A stretch of DNA of 64,000 bases from contig CM029650.1 of assembly GCA_017311315.1 (NCBI GenBank), positions 19,480,456-19,544,455 of the forward strand. Direction: 5' to 3'. This DNA is from Dendrocalamus latiflorus. Taxonomy: Eukaryota > Streptophyta > Magnoliopsida > Poales > Poaceae. Shown here in pieces: positions 32,650 to 44,200 of this stretch. The notes below the pieces were generated by a model. The model saw nothing but the letters and a program-made list of their open reading frames with translations, made no database searches and was not told the origin of the DNA. Every line of letters begins with the position of its first letter. The first letter of the stretch is position 1. Made by a program: the position numbers and the translations under genes.

Positions 32650-32793
32650 CAGGGGCGGACCTACATACACCCTGCCCCCACTCAATTTTCTAAATTATAT
32701 GTAATCCTTTTATAATTGCAGAGAAAACACTGTAGTTCTTAGAATTTGCAAAGAGAGTGCTCCTACTCAAATTTTGTACTGGGTCCGACCATG
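32650..32793. mobile_element. hAT MITE, CAGGGGCGGACC family, copy B
   Basis: The left end is CAGGGGCGGACCTACAT and the right end GGGTCCGACCATG. The 8-mers CTATGCAA (32642-32649) and CTATGTAA (32794-32801) flank it with one mismatch, as expected of a hAT insertion. Confidence 0.8.
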
Positions 32794-33199
32794 CTATGTA
32801 AAATCAGAGAAGTAGAATGGAGAAAGAGGATAGCACTCACTGATAAATTGTTTCTGCTACGGTGCGACTTGGTAGCAATACGACGTCTGGATATTGTTGA
32901 TGACTTCATCATGATGCCAAATCAGTTTCACTTGTGTAAGTTCCTTGGTTCCTCCTAATCTGTGGTGTTCTTGAAGGCTAGTGATCGTGTCTGTCGCAAG
33001 TTGGAAGTTGGGCCCTAGATGGGAGCACGGTTTTTCCCATATGAATACAGAACGGAAACATGTTGAACTCAAACTATTTCACAATTACATTAGTTTATAT
33101 AGAACTAAAGTTATAAACAAACTAATGCATCAAAGAACCTATAATGCGGCTGCACACTAGATACAAAAAAAGGCGTGCATATTTAAACTGTTCATATAC

Positions 33200-34040
33200 C
33201 TAACCATGTTTTTTTCAAAAATAGACTCCAGTAGTTTGTTTTTGCAAAAGTAGACTTCTCGAACTCAGAAGACATGATATGCGACACATGTCATCTATGG
33301 TGCCGCCGTAGCTCGGAAGGTCAGGTGGCGTGCGGCAGGGCAAGCTGGTGCGGCAGGAGCGATGCGTTGCGCAGTTGCTGGCTCGGTAGCCGAGCCTTTG
33401 TAGCGCGGAAGCTCCCAACCAAGCCACCAATTCACGGCAGCTCTAAACACAATTAATTATTACTAATCGTAATTCATTAGTGCAAATTAAGCGGTTCAAG
33501 TAAAAATTTGTGTGAAATTTTTAGCTTATTCTAATAACAAATGCTTGCTAATTGGTTGATAGAGGCAAATGGCGTAAGGAAAAACATGTGTGTTGATTTC
33601 AATTATTTTTGCATGCATTGTGCCATCGTCGCCTCCATCATCAACAAAAATAAAGTATTATTAATTTAGTGGTTTAATCAGCACTAATTAATTACTATTA
33701 TTACTAATGAATGCGCTTAGTGCTAATTATTGCTAGAATAGTGTTGCTATAGTGCTAAATAGTATCAAATAGTGCGCTACAGTGCTGCCACGTTACGGCG
33801 GCTCAGCAGATTCATCCCACACAACGGCTCCTCGGCAGGAGCCTATCGCTCCATGGCAGCTTGACAGGAGCCGACTACCGCGCCTGTCCACCTGTTGCTG
33901 CGCCGGCTCGCCTAGCTGTGTGTCACTCAACCTACCGAGTTAGGGGGGTGCAGTAGGTGATATGTGTTGTTTGTCGTGCCTTCCGAGCTCAGGAAGGATT
34001 CTATTTTTACAAAAAAAATGCTAGGGGTTAAAATTGAAAA
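33200..34040. mobile_element. Probable foldback element with diverged long terminal inverted repeats
   Basis: The left arm (about 33205-33305: AAAAATAGACTCC, GAACTCAGAAG) and right arm (about 33940-34020 inverted: AAAAATAGAATCC, GAGCTCGGAAG) pair with roughly 70-75% identity by eye. The interior carries GCGG/GGAGCC-rich sequence and TAATTA-rich stretches but no gene. No target duplication was found. Confidence 0.5.
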
Positions 34041-35177
34041 AAAACCACCGCTATAGGGCCACGTGTATGGAAAATTCCATATATTTGACACCTCCACACC
34101 ACATTTGCAGCTTTGAAGTGTCTACTTTGAATGGCTTTTGGACTAAGTGGCAAAGTACAGAACATACAATGACCAAAATGCAACAATGCCTAACGAGAAA
34201 CAGGGTATTATTCCGTAAAAAATTATATTAGACCTAGTGAGCCATGACGTATTGAGATAATCGTATTTTTAATTGATGTTTTAGAAATTTTCTTACCAGA
34301 TATCCAAGAATATTACTTGGGGATATCTGACCAATATCTGGATATTATCCGTATCCTAACGTATATACCAGATTCTGAATTCTGAATCCGAATTTGTATT
34401 TGGACATGAGTCATTATAGGTACCCACCCAGATTTGAATCTGAATATAAGCGGATGTCATTTTCCTGTCTTGAATAAGTACCCACCCAGGTTGTACCGGA
34501 TCACAATGTTCATTGATTTAGCAATGTTGGCTTATTATCCCTACTAATGGCAAATATGGGATTGCCAAGTTGATTTAAAATTTGAGAATGAAAAACTTTT
34601 GTTTTTATCTTTTTGAGATCAAACTAAAAACCTTAGTTTATACTTGCTTCTTCACAAAAGGCCTTAAAATTGTACTTCACAAATTATTATTATCTTTTAA
34701 CTAAATAACCTCATCAGCCATCAAAAATTAAGAAGAGGCAAGGAAAGATAAAAAAAGCACAACTTCTAATGATGGTAAATGACCCAGAAAAATGACTTAT
34801 CTCACTTTTGCAAAATAGATTTCCCGGACAAGTGGTTCGTGGCGCTCCTGGGCGCGGTGCTCAGGCGTATCCAAGAACAAAGTCCTAAGCGTACATAGAA
34901 ATGAGCCCTGAGTGTTTCCCAAATGTGTAGTGCCGGATATCCATCTACCCCTTCTGTATTTGTCCCGTAAGCCTTCGGTCGGTCAGACAGACGAAAATTA
35001 TCTGCTCTGTTTACACTCTAGAAGCATCTCTCTTACTAAATTTGGGAACAATTATTTTGCTGGGGCCAAATTAGGGTAGCCAACGCTAGGAGGATGGCTG
35101 GCTGTGGACAAGTGGCACATGGAGGTGGCCTGGAAGTGACGGTAAAGGCAAAAGACTACCCTGTGAGGGAAGAGAGC
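34041..35177. other. Intergenic, no recognisable gene
   Basis: AT-rich sequence with short GATATCTGG/GATATCC-type repeats around 34290-34400. No gene or delimited element is supported. Confidence 0.35.
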
Positions 35178-35185
35178 ATCACAGT

Positions 35186-36015
35186 TAGAGATGGCAACGG
35201 GCATAAACCCGCTGGGTTTTGCTATCCCAAACCCGTGCCCATGAAAGTTGGACGTGCCCGTTAAAAAACCCATGCCCGTGACGGGTGCAAATTTTTGCCC
35301 AGACCCATGCCCACTGGGTTAACGAGTACCCATGGGTCGCCCGTCGGGTCAGTAATGCGAGCTGCAATAATGGTTAATGGAGAGGAGGAAGAAGTTCACG
35401 GGCTATCTTTGTTGGAGCCGGAGGGCAGCGCCATGGCCAAGAGCCTACTGCTGTGATGCGCATTGGCTGCGGCGTGGGGGCGGCGGGCTGAACTGGAAGG
35501 CGACGCGATGGCGAGGGCGTGCGGGAGGACGAGCGTGCGGCGAGAGTGGCGGGAGCAGGAGCAGGAGCTGCGGGACAGGAAGGCGAGCGTGGAGACTGCC
35601 GGAGACCGAGCGCGGAGCGCCAGATGCGCTGCCTCTGCGGCGGCTGTTGAATCGGGGTAGGGACTGGGGAGGAGTGAGTAGTGACCGTGGCGAGTGCTAG
35701 CTAGGGTTAGCCGTATGGGTAATGGGGCATTGCCACATTTGATTTGGGGGTTGGGGCTAAATGGCTAATGGGCTATGGGCTGGTTTGCCTGGGAGGCTGG
35801 GAGCCTGGGTTTATAACTCTTATGGATCGGGTTTATATTACCCATGGGTTTACGGGTTTGGGTAATATAGGAATGTACCCAAACCCGGCAGACCCGATGG
35901 GTTGGGCTTTTTGCCCATTAAGAAACCCATGGGTTAGAAAATTGACTCAGACCCATGCCCTAATAGAGTAAAAACCCACCGGGTATCGGGTTTCGGGTAC
36001 CCATTGCCATCTCTA
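35186..36015. mobile_element. Non-autonomous hAT element related to the 12964 element
   Basis: The ends are TAGAGATGGCAACGGGC and the inverse TAGAGATGGCAATGGGTACC, with ACCCATGGG/CCCGT subterminal repeats like those of the 7.5-kb hAT element. A perfect 8-bp duplication ATCACAGT flanks it (35178-35185 and 36016-36023). It is 830 bp with no transposase. The GC-rich middle (about 35400-35660) looks like captured foreign sequence; I do not recognise it. Confidence 0.92.
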
Positions 36016-36055
36016 ATCACAGTCGCAGCCACCGCTCTGCCGTTCGAAAAACAGA

Positions 36056-36296
36056 GGGTCTGTTTGGCAGACTGCGGTTTATGATTTTTGATTGAAAATT
36101 TTAAATTTTGGCTATTTACAGTACAGATTATAGAGAGACAGATACTCACTTACGATTTTAGCTGGTACAGATGTTGAGCTTTTAACGTGTAGATCGTTTA
36201 ACTTGTAGACCCCGTCTTAAGAAAATACTTCGTTTGAAAGTTAGGTACTGTAGCAAAAGCTAAAAGCCGTCAGCTTCGGAGGAAAAGAACAGACCC
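36056..36296. mobile_element. MITE with GGGTCTGTTT termini, copy 2
   Basis: A 241-bp element flanked by AGA on both sides. It aligns along its whole length with the reverse complement of the element at 10261-10503 (shared blocks such as GCTGGTACAGATGTT, CTTTTAACGTGTA and GTTAGGTACTGTAGC), so both copies and their ends are secure. Confidence 0.88.
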
Positions 36297-36334
36297 AGAC
36301 TGTAATTGGGGACAATCTTCAGTCAGACTTCCGA

Positions 36335-36535
36335 GTGGGCCGTGGATCAAAAATGTCGGTCAGCGCTAACGTAAACAGGAGAAATCTAGGCCGGCTCTGC
36401 ATTAAGATCAGCAAGTCAGACCATGTCGAAATAGCCCTGATAGCGGCTGTCTCGTTGATCCAGTTCGTGCTCAGGAGAAGATCGGCATCAGTTGATAAAG
36501 GCGAGCAACAGTTTCACACCGTTTTTGATGAGTAA
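36335..36535 (+). CDS. Possible terminal exon or orphan 66-aa frame
   Basis: The frame includes CIKISKSDHVEIALIAAVSL and IQFVLRRRS, a plausible membrane-type helix followed by a basic stretch, and ends GEQQFHTVFDE. Base composition is neither GC-rich nor repeat-like, and the following 200 bp look like a 3' untranslated region. Two elements (35186-36015 and 36056-36296) lie just upstream and would have disrupted any 5' part. I do not recognise the family; it may be a gene remnant or chance. Confidence 0.25.
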   Translation: MGRGSKMSVSANVNRRNLGRLCIKISKSDHVEIALIAAVSLIQFVLRRRSASVDKGEQQFHTVFDE

Positions 36536-36829
36536 GTAAACGGATAGGAAGAAAAGGCGACCATAGCATGAGCATCAAGAGTGGCTGCTGCTTCGTTAAA
36601 TTATGGTGCCTGTCAAACTAGGAATTCACCTTGTACAGAAATCCTGTATATGAGAGTTCTTTGATGCATGATGGCAGCATTTCAAGCAAAAGAGGGCTTT
36701 TAGTTTTAACGATGTAATCGAACACAGTTTTTACATCTCATCATGTTTGCTGTTCGAATTGTGACACCGACCACCTGCTCCCTACCTTCTACTATCCATT
36801 TCTGAAAAGATGTTGTTTTCGCGCGACCT

Positions 36830-38125
36830 CAGGTGTAACACTCCGTTCATCCTCTGAGCCTAGAGTGCTATCACTATTGTAGACTTTACCATTTTCATCA
36901 ATTGCTAGTAATTTTAAGTAAACACTACTTTATTTATATTGCAGGGACTTGATAAACATCACACTATTTTAGTTCTAACTTTAGCATGGCATATCAGTAG
37001 AGTCTAAAACATACTAACAAAATATGATACACGAAGTGCTGCTGGTACGTGAAATTATTCATGTGCTGCTCTCGTCCATGCAACAAAACAGTGTAAAACA
37101 GGATGTGTACTAATCACCTAAAAAACAACAAAACAAGGATGAGCCCAAAAACTCACCAAGTACAAAGTAAAACAGGAAATAACATGCATGTATTAATTCA
37201 TAATCATCACAGTCTCATTAACCACTTGCTTTCATTTAATCTTTCTCCATTTTCATCAACTCAATATGCATTTGCACTTTTCTCGGTCATAATGCAATTA
37301 CATATGCATATGCACTTTTCTCTTATCTCTTTAGCCTATACTGGTATGGAAGAGCGAGTACCCATCGATACTCACCCAAGCCCACCTTGTTTCCATATGG
37401 GGATCATAAGCCCGTCCTTTTTCATACGGGGACCTCAATAGCCTTTCATTTTCATACGGGGACCTCAGTCTCCACTCCTGTAGAGCGTCCACACAAAGTA
37501 GACCAATGATACCACAAAACTATCTCTTTTTATAACATGCATGCAATGCAAGTCTTCCATTTACGCATATTAACATGTCATGTCTCAACAACCGTTATTC
37601 ATCATTTCTCATCATGCAACCAGAAATAGTAATTTACCATAACATGGTAAGCAATGCCTCAACATTCAACTAAAGGCAAACACACCTGGAATTACTGTTT
37701 TTTCCATGCACTTGCCTGGTTAAATCTTGGGGACGAAGCTTGGGCGGCTCTAACCAGGATCTCCACCTGTACAAACGTCAACCCGTCTCAACACATCATA
37801 TCGAAACTAATGCTTAAGCGAGCAGCGATGACCCTACGCTCATAACTCGACTCTGGCATAAAAACGCCTGGATTAAGGAGCCAACGCGCAAGTACCAAAC
37901 CCCCTTTTTTATTTTGTCTCCACTTTTCTTTTCTCTTCCTTTCTCTTCTCTTTTTTTCTTTTATTTGGCTCATCTCTTCTCTCTCTCTTTTCTTTCTCTC
38001 TCTCTCTCCCTCATTTCAGTTCGGCCGAATGGCCTGGCTCCTCCCCAAACCAGGTATGGGGGCGGCGGTCCTCGCACCGCCAGCCACCGGTTGCCGGCCG
38101 CCAGATTCGCCCTGTGCTGCTGATG
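36830..38125 (-). repeat. Relic gypsy-type LTR, minus strand
   Basis: It resembles the minus-strand LTR at 61-63.9 kb: CCACTCCTGTAGAG (37470 against 61285), CTCCACCTG followed by ACAAA/ACAAG and ACCC (37768 against 61620), and a GAGTA...TACTC stem at 37356-37373. Repeated CATACGGGGACCTCA units (37413 and 37456) form the local short-repeat array. The C-rich block at 37900-38110 would be its leader. Exact ends and target duplication were not found. Confidence 0.45.
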
Positions 38126-38449
38126 CGGATAACCCCAACAATAACCCATTTTCTCCTTCATTAAGTATAATGCGAAGCATGCAAGCAACAATTGTTCCAA
38201 ATATGAAATCTTCCATTGGATCAATCATAAGAGATAGAGGTAAAATACCGAATCAACAGGTGAATCCTCTCCTAACTGAGTTAAGGATTAATTTACATGA
38301 GAATTGGTTGCTACCTAATGCATATGCTCTATGTATTATTAGATTTAAAGAGGAAGAAGCATTTAAGGCCAAGGAGAGCTTGATCCAACAGGAAGAATAT
38401 GAGAGCACGGTCATGGAAAACAAAAATACATTTTACCTTTGAAAGAGCT

Positions 38450-39139
38450 GACACATGCCAAATATAGAAGATCGTGAAGCCACAGAAGTTCGTGATGAAT
38501 ATAATGCAAGTGTACATATCATCATAACTACAAAAGATCGCGCAATCACAGAAGATCATGTAGACACAGAAGATCAACGCACGATGAGGACATCCATACA
38601 TCCATAAGGAGAAAACCAATTTGCATTTCTCATCTTGCAAGAGGACAAATCATATTTGCAAAATATCTAAGTTGCTTAAGCAAACATCCATGAGGAGAAA
38701 ATATCTAAGTGACTTATGGCTTAAGCAAACCAAACCCAATTTGGATTTTAAGTCTTCTTTCTTGTTTGAATAGCATTATTTCTTTCTTGGCACCCAAGCC
38801 ATGTAACCTTATAAATAGAAGGGTACCCTCCCCTCCATGAAAACATATGTATGCTTGGAGAATAGTTATTGAACACTTGTTCCTATTTGTGTGTGAGCCA
38901 TTTCCACCACCAATTGGGATTGGGTGTTATTTCTGAGTTGCCACTCCGTTGTTCTTGTGATTCCTTGGGATTGCTTGAACGTGTCTGCTCCACGATAGTG
39001 AGTAGACGAAGGCTGTAGCATGTGGTTGAGTAATTTGAGTGCTGCAGGTTGCTGTATAGAGACAGTGGTTGGCCGCATCAATTACTAGGTTGCACGGGCT
39101 AGTTATCCATAATCCTACGACGTGAAGATCGGGCCACCC
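38450..39139 (+). repeat. Relic gypsy-type LTR, plus strand (3' end visible)
   Basis: TATAAATAG at about 38812 follows a U3-like region with repeated CATCCATRAGGAGAAAA. The end GACGTGAAGATCGGGCCACCCC matches the end of the LTR at 22310 (GTCGTGAAGATCGGGCACCCC). No primer site follows, so it is truncated or solo. The start is approximate. The preceding open frame (38161-38442) is unassigned. Confidence 0.5.
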
Positions 39140-41190
39140 CATCTCGCCGCATCAGCTGCGCCTCCCTTCCCCCTCTCTGTTGATCGGATCTGGGGCATGA
39201 CAATCCCCTCGAGCCACCGGCTATTGCTTACCGCCATCATGGCCTCTCGGCTCCCCATCGTCGCCCACGGCTCGGCTCCCGCGGCGCCGCTACCCGGCCG
39301 CCTCCTATGCGGCTCTTCCTCCTAGCCTCTGGCCCCAAGCCGCCGCTGCCTTGGGTGCTTGGGCCCACTGGTCCGGTCATGCCGCTGTCCTCAGGGCTTA
39401 GCACCTGCGCCACCGCCCGTCACTATCAGCCGCCTCCCTGACTCGGTCCCTCCCTCGGGCTCATTGGCCATGGCACATAGTTGGCCTAAAGCCCAGTGCC
39501 TTCTTCACCACCAGCCGCTCCACCTCCGATGTGACACCCGCCGCAGCCTCGACGCCCTGGGGGTGCGCTGGCCAAGAGCTCGTCATCCTCGACGCTGACC
39601 TCCCTCCACTATGCCTCCGCCCACTGCCACCAAGAGCCCTAGGGGCAGCGCTGGTTCACTCTTCGCCCTCTTTAGTTTTGTACTTTTGATTTAGCTACTA
39701 CTTTTGCCTTGCTCTAGTCTTAAGAACGCATGGCTGGAAAGGCTCAAGGTGGCAGCCGTGATGAGACTTGGTGGATTGCATGCGTCGGGAAGCATGCACT
39801 ACCATCCAAGGACACACGGCGGTGCTATGGTCTCGCCGTCGATGCGTTAGGGGAAGAATGGAGGCTTACTTAATGTTGGATGAAAAGGGGCTAGGGGTGG
39901 ATGACGACTTGGTGTGGTTGCAACAGTCGCCGGAAGTCTTGCGTCTTTGGGGTCGTCATCGTCCCTTTGCTCCTCTTTGTCATCTTCCCTTCCTTCCTTA
40001 GTTCTCCTTCGGGCTTCGTCTTCCTTACTACTTGGGTATGGCTGGCAAGGAGCTTGGGTGGTGATGGGGTTGAGCTCGGTTTGTTCCTTACCTTTGGCCA
40101 AACTATAGTGGTGGTTGGCTCTTGGTTTGGTTTTGGGTTACCTCTCGGTTGAGAAAGTGAAATGGCTTTGTGCGAGGCTTACTTGCACTATGCTAGCTTA
40201 TAAAGGCATGGTTGGGACAGCTCTCTGGCTTTGTGAAATGACTGTAATGCCTTCACCTTACTCCTATTCTTCTCTCATATGGCTGACTGCCCCAAGGGCA
40301 TTTTGGTCCAATGGGCTCTGCACTGTGTTTTGGGGGTTTCCAACTGTGGCAGATAAGTTGGTAAAATTGGACATTGGCCAAAATTTTCTTCCGGATGACG
40401 AAACCCACAATAACGAGAGGGGCCAACAAGCCCTAGATGGTCTGGAAACCTCTGTGAGCGCTACTTTTATTGGGCATTCTAAAGTCGATGGGTCTAACGG
40501 CAAGTTTGACTTTTCATTTTGTTATATACTGGGAAATTATAAAATTTTAATGTTTTGGGAGTTTCTTTTTTACCACGAATGTGCCTATGTTGCCTATGTT
40601 ATTTTCTCATGGCCAAACTTTAATTGCTCACAAAACTGTTCATGCGCCGCCTTTTGGAATGGAGTACCCGAGTACCATTTTTTTACTTCTTGACCTACTC
40701 TTTTATGAAGCAAATATGAAAGTTAAGCTCAAATGCTCCCTTCTATTGGTATATTGTACATGAAACTGTCCATGGGAGATTAACCATGTTTTAAGAGGTA
40801 AATTAATCCCCTGCCAAGCATTTTGCTACCGTACCGTGCCATTTGTTTCCTTCAATCTATTTTAGCCATCAGAACAACAATTTCACACCTGTGATCTGTG
40901 GTCTTTCGGCCTCTTCCAGCTGGACGATCAACAATTCTTAACCTGATAATCCTTTGCCTACAATTACAAACGATCAACAATTCGGCATGGGACTACTTAG
41001 CTTAATAAATTGGAATTTGGTCATCAAAGACACTGTACCATCATCACACTCGGCGTTTCAAGCAAGGCAGGATCATAGGATAGGCTAGATGCTATACACT
41101 AGTACGATACAAATACAACACAACACAATACAATACAGGTTCAAGTTTCCAAGTCATGCATTCAACCAGGCATTGATGTTTCTGCATCTA
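39140..41190. other. Intergenic, GC-rich block then AT-rich sequence
   Basis: 39150-39650 is C-rich with fragmentary open frames. 39730-40700 contains a long open frame (40115-40693) without recognisable motifs. 40700-41190 is the downstream flank of SGS3 and should hold its 3' untranslated region. No gene is supported. Confidence 0.35.
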
Positions 41191-41234
41191 AAGTGTCCAA
41201 CTCATTAAGCAGAAGAAGAGAATATATACATTGT

Positions 41235-44200
41235 TCACGAGCTGGAGGCGGCCTGGAAGGTGTCCGGCTTGTGCTTCTCCATCAGAGCAGTGAGAGCGGT
41301 GTCGAGCTCCTTCTCGAGCTCAAGCTCCTTCGCCATGTACTGTGTCTTGAGCTTAACCTGCTTCTCCTCGTGCGCTTTTATCAGTTCATCTCTTTCGGCC
41401 TCGAACTCCTCCACATCCTTGACCTGGAACTCCATGAACCCCTCTATTTGTTCGTTCCTGCACAGGATAACATGGATTAAAATAGCCTTTTATTTGGATT
41501 AAAATCAGGATCAGGCAGCATACAGCATCAAAGCTAATCCCACGTCCAGGAAAATCGACTAAGACTTAACAAGATCGGGCAGAATACAGCCTTAACGCTA
41601 AACCCCCGTCCAGGAAAATCGACTTAAGACTTAACAAAAAAATCAGGCAACTTACAGCTAGAAAAAAAAAACTTTTATCGTTTTTGCGATAAGAGGATAA
41701 GATGAGTACATGGCATGGTTGAAGGAAATACAAAAAAAATCTAGACAAGTAATACATTGATGTGGAGCATTTCCATCCCTAGACACTATTTCAAGATTTG
41801 CTCAATAGAAGAATGCAATCATCACTAGGATCATATTTCCCATAGCCCAATGGCACAAAACCATGCAACCGCGTATAGTTACGCACCTTAGCTTGAGATC
41901 TTCAATAGTCCCAGAATGTTGTCTAGCCCTTGCACGTTCCTCCTGCAGCATCTTCTCATACTCCCTTTCTTTCTCCTCCATGGCTTCGTGAATACTTTCC
42001 ATTTGATCATGGAAAAAATTCTCCTGGAATTTCATCTGCAAAGTGTAGAACCAAAAAAGGATATGAAATCAAAAAAAAGAATGGCATTATGAGGAAAAAA
42101 ACAATTTTTGTATTGAGTAAGAGTGCCCCTCCCAGCAATTTTTTAACAAACAATGAGCCTATCCTTTCTTATTTAAGTCATTGACAGAGTTTAGCAAACG
42201 AAACATTCTGTTTGACGCTCATGTGTGCATTCACAGAAAATGCATTAATTAGGATAACCTTTAAGCAAGCACTACTACCTCTTGCTCGTGCTCCAAGTGC
42301 ATCTCTTTGGCTTTTCTCTTCACATATATATTTTCTTCCATAGTCTCCCGACATTTCTGGGTAGCAACATCCAAGTTTTCTTCTACTGCTTTAGAATGTT
42401 GCTCCATCTGAACCATCCTATTCTTCACATAATTCAGTTGCTGGTTGTCTTCACTCATCTGTTTCATTTTGACCACTACCATCTCATGATAAGATCTCAT
42501 CTCATATTTCAAACAGCTTTTTCCTGAAAAATAGGATAAAGGTGAAATATGGCCATCATTTATGGTAGAACTATCATATAATAGCCAAGCCACTCTGTAA
42601 TGAAAAATCAAAACTACTGAAGGTCCAGTCCAATAAATGCATCACAATTTTGTTTTGACAATATGAAGTATTGTTGAACATGAGAGCACTCATTTTCAAT
42701 GTTCATATTAGAGCAGCCAGTAGACTGGCAACATGCGTGGATAATGCACTTTGCTTTGGCAAACACCAAAACATTGTCATTTTTTTTTTTTACTTTTCGA
42801 AGTTAACAAGATGTCACGAGGACAATTAAATTCTAAGTTATGAAAGTGAAATACTCTGAATATTTTTTATGACAACTTCACTTTATCATTTTCACATATC
42901 CAAACCACACATTCTTGACAATATCTTGAGTGCATATTTTCTACACACGGGTGTAGCTGCTCCCCCCTATCGGTGCTGTTCTTTGTTTGCGCTTGTTTGG
43001 AATGCACGCCTTGTTAACTCACTAGTGCTCAATCATTTGCAGACCCCAAAATAGTGAACAGCCAGAAGGGTCTAACGCTCAAGGAAATTGCGACCAAGGT
43101 TCTCACGTTGTTCAATGCGTAGCTGGCCAAAGGAGGAAAAAAACGGCAGCACACACTTACATTTCCTAGTAAAGCATGATTTGGATAAAATATGATCGAA
43201 GTAGCTTCTAATAAAATGCGAAAGAAGGTACTATTAGTAACAGGAGGGAGATGGGTCGAATTAATATAGAATTGTTTTGGAAAATAAACAGTGAGAATGA
43301 AAAAGTGCCAACTATTGACAAACAACTTTTTTTTGAAAGTGCCAGAGTGCTCCCACCAATTACAAAAAAGTGTCGTTTGGGGATGTGCTGTCAAACTTTT
43401 TATGATTGTGCGTATGAAGATGATATGCATAGTACTTTCATAATATTATAATTTTTATAGGTTTTACAAAAAATAATACAATAGAAATTTGCGATCGAAG
43501 TTGCATTCTCAAGGCCATGTCAATGTCCAAAACGACACTCTTTTGTGACCAAAGGGATTAATATTTGAGAAAGATTACACAAATGGGTACCCTCTGATTC
43601 TCTCTCTCTTCCTTTCTGTTTTCAGTGTTCACTGAATACTATTCACTGCTTCTTAGTTCTTAACTTCTTACGTGCTCTGTGTTATACTGCTTCTTAATTC
43701 TTATAAGCCCTGAATATGCTTCTTATATCGTATTTTTGTTATCAACTTTGTGACCTTGAGAACCTTGCTGTTATGGATTTAAAAATGGACTCATAGTAAT
43801 GTTAGTATTTATCTTGAGTGCTGGGCATGGTTCACAATTTCGGCGAAATTCCGCCGAAATTTCGGAATTTTCGTTCCTTTCGCTACCCCCTAAATAATTT
43901 CAATTCGGCAAAAATATTTCGTTTTAGTTTAAATTTTGAAGTTGTAAAAGTCTATAAATCCCTACACTAAGCAAATCCAAGCAGCTACCCCGGTAGCTAG
44001 CCCCTTCTTGCCCATATGAGGTGTGTAAGGATCAAATCCCACCTCTGCTTCAAATAAATTTTATTCTGTCCTCACTAGGTTCATATATTATCATCAGGTA
44101 ACATAAAATGAACATGAGAAGAACCAACCATGGTAGCATGTCAATGCAGAGGAAGAACAGAAATATGCAGCTTCACCTGTGTATCATGTTCCATTCACAG

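Larger units (their letters stand above)
30388..33010 (+). repeat. Tandemly duplicated upstream segments of a DUF26 locus
   Basis: The segment TTGGTASCRATWSGAMGTCTGG and what follows occurs at about 30388, 32353 and 32867. The 30388 and 32353 copies stay alignable through GATAACAGAGGGGCTT and the CAGATCTTC acceptor region (to about 30840 and 32640). This indicates repeated partial duplication of the promoter/intron part of a DUF26 gene. Only the first copy is followed by coding sequence. Confidence 0.8.
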
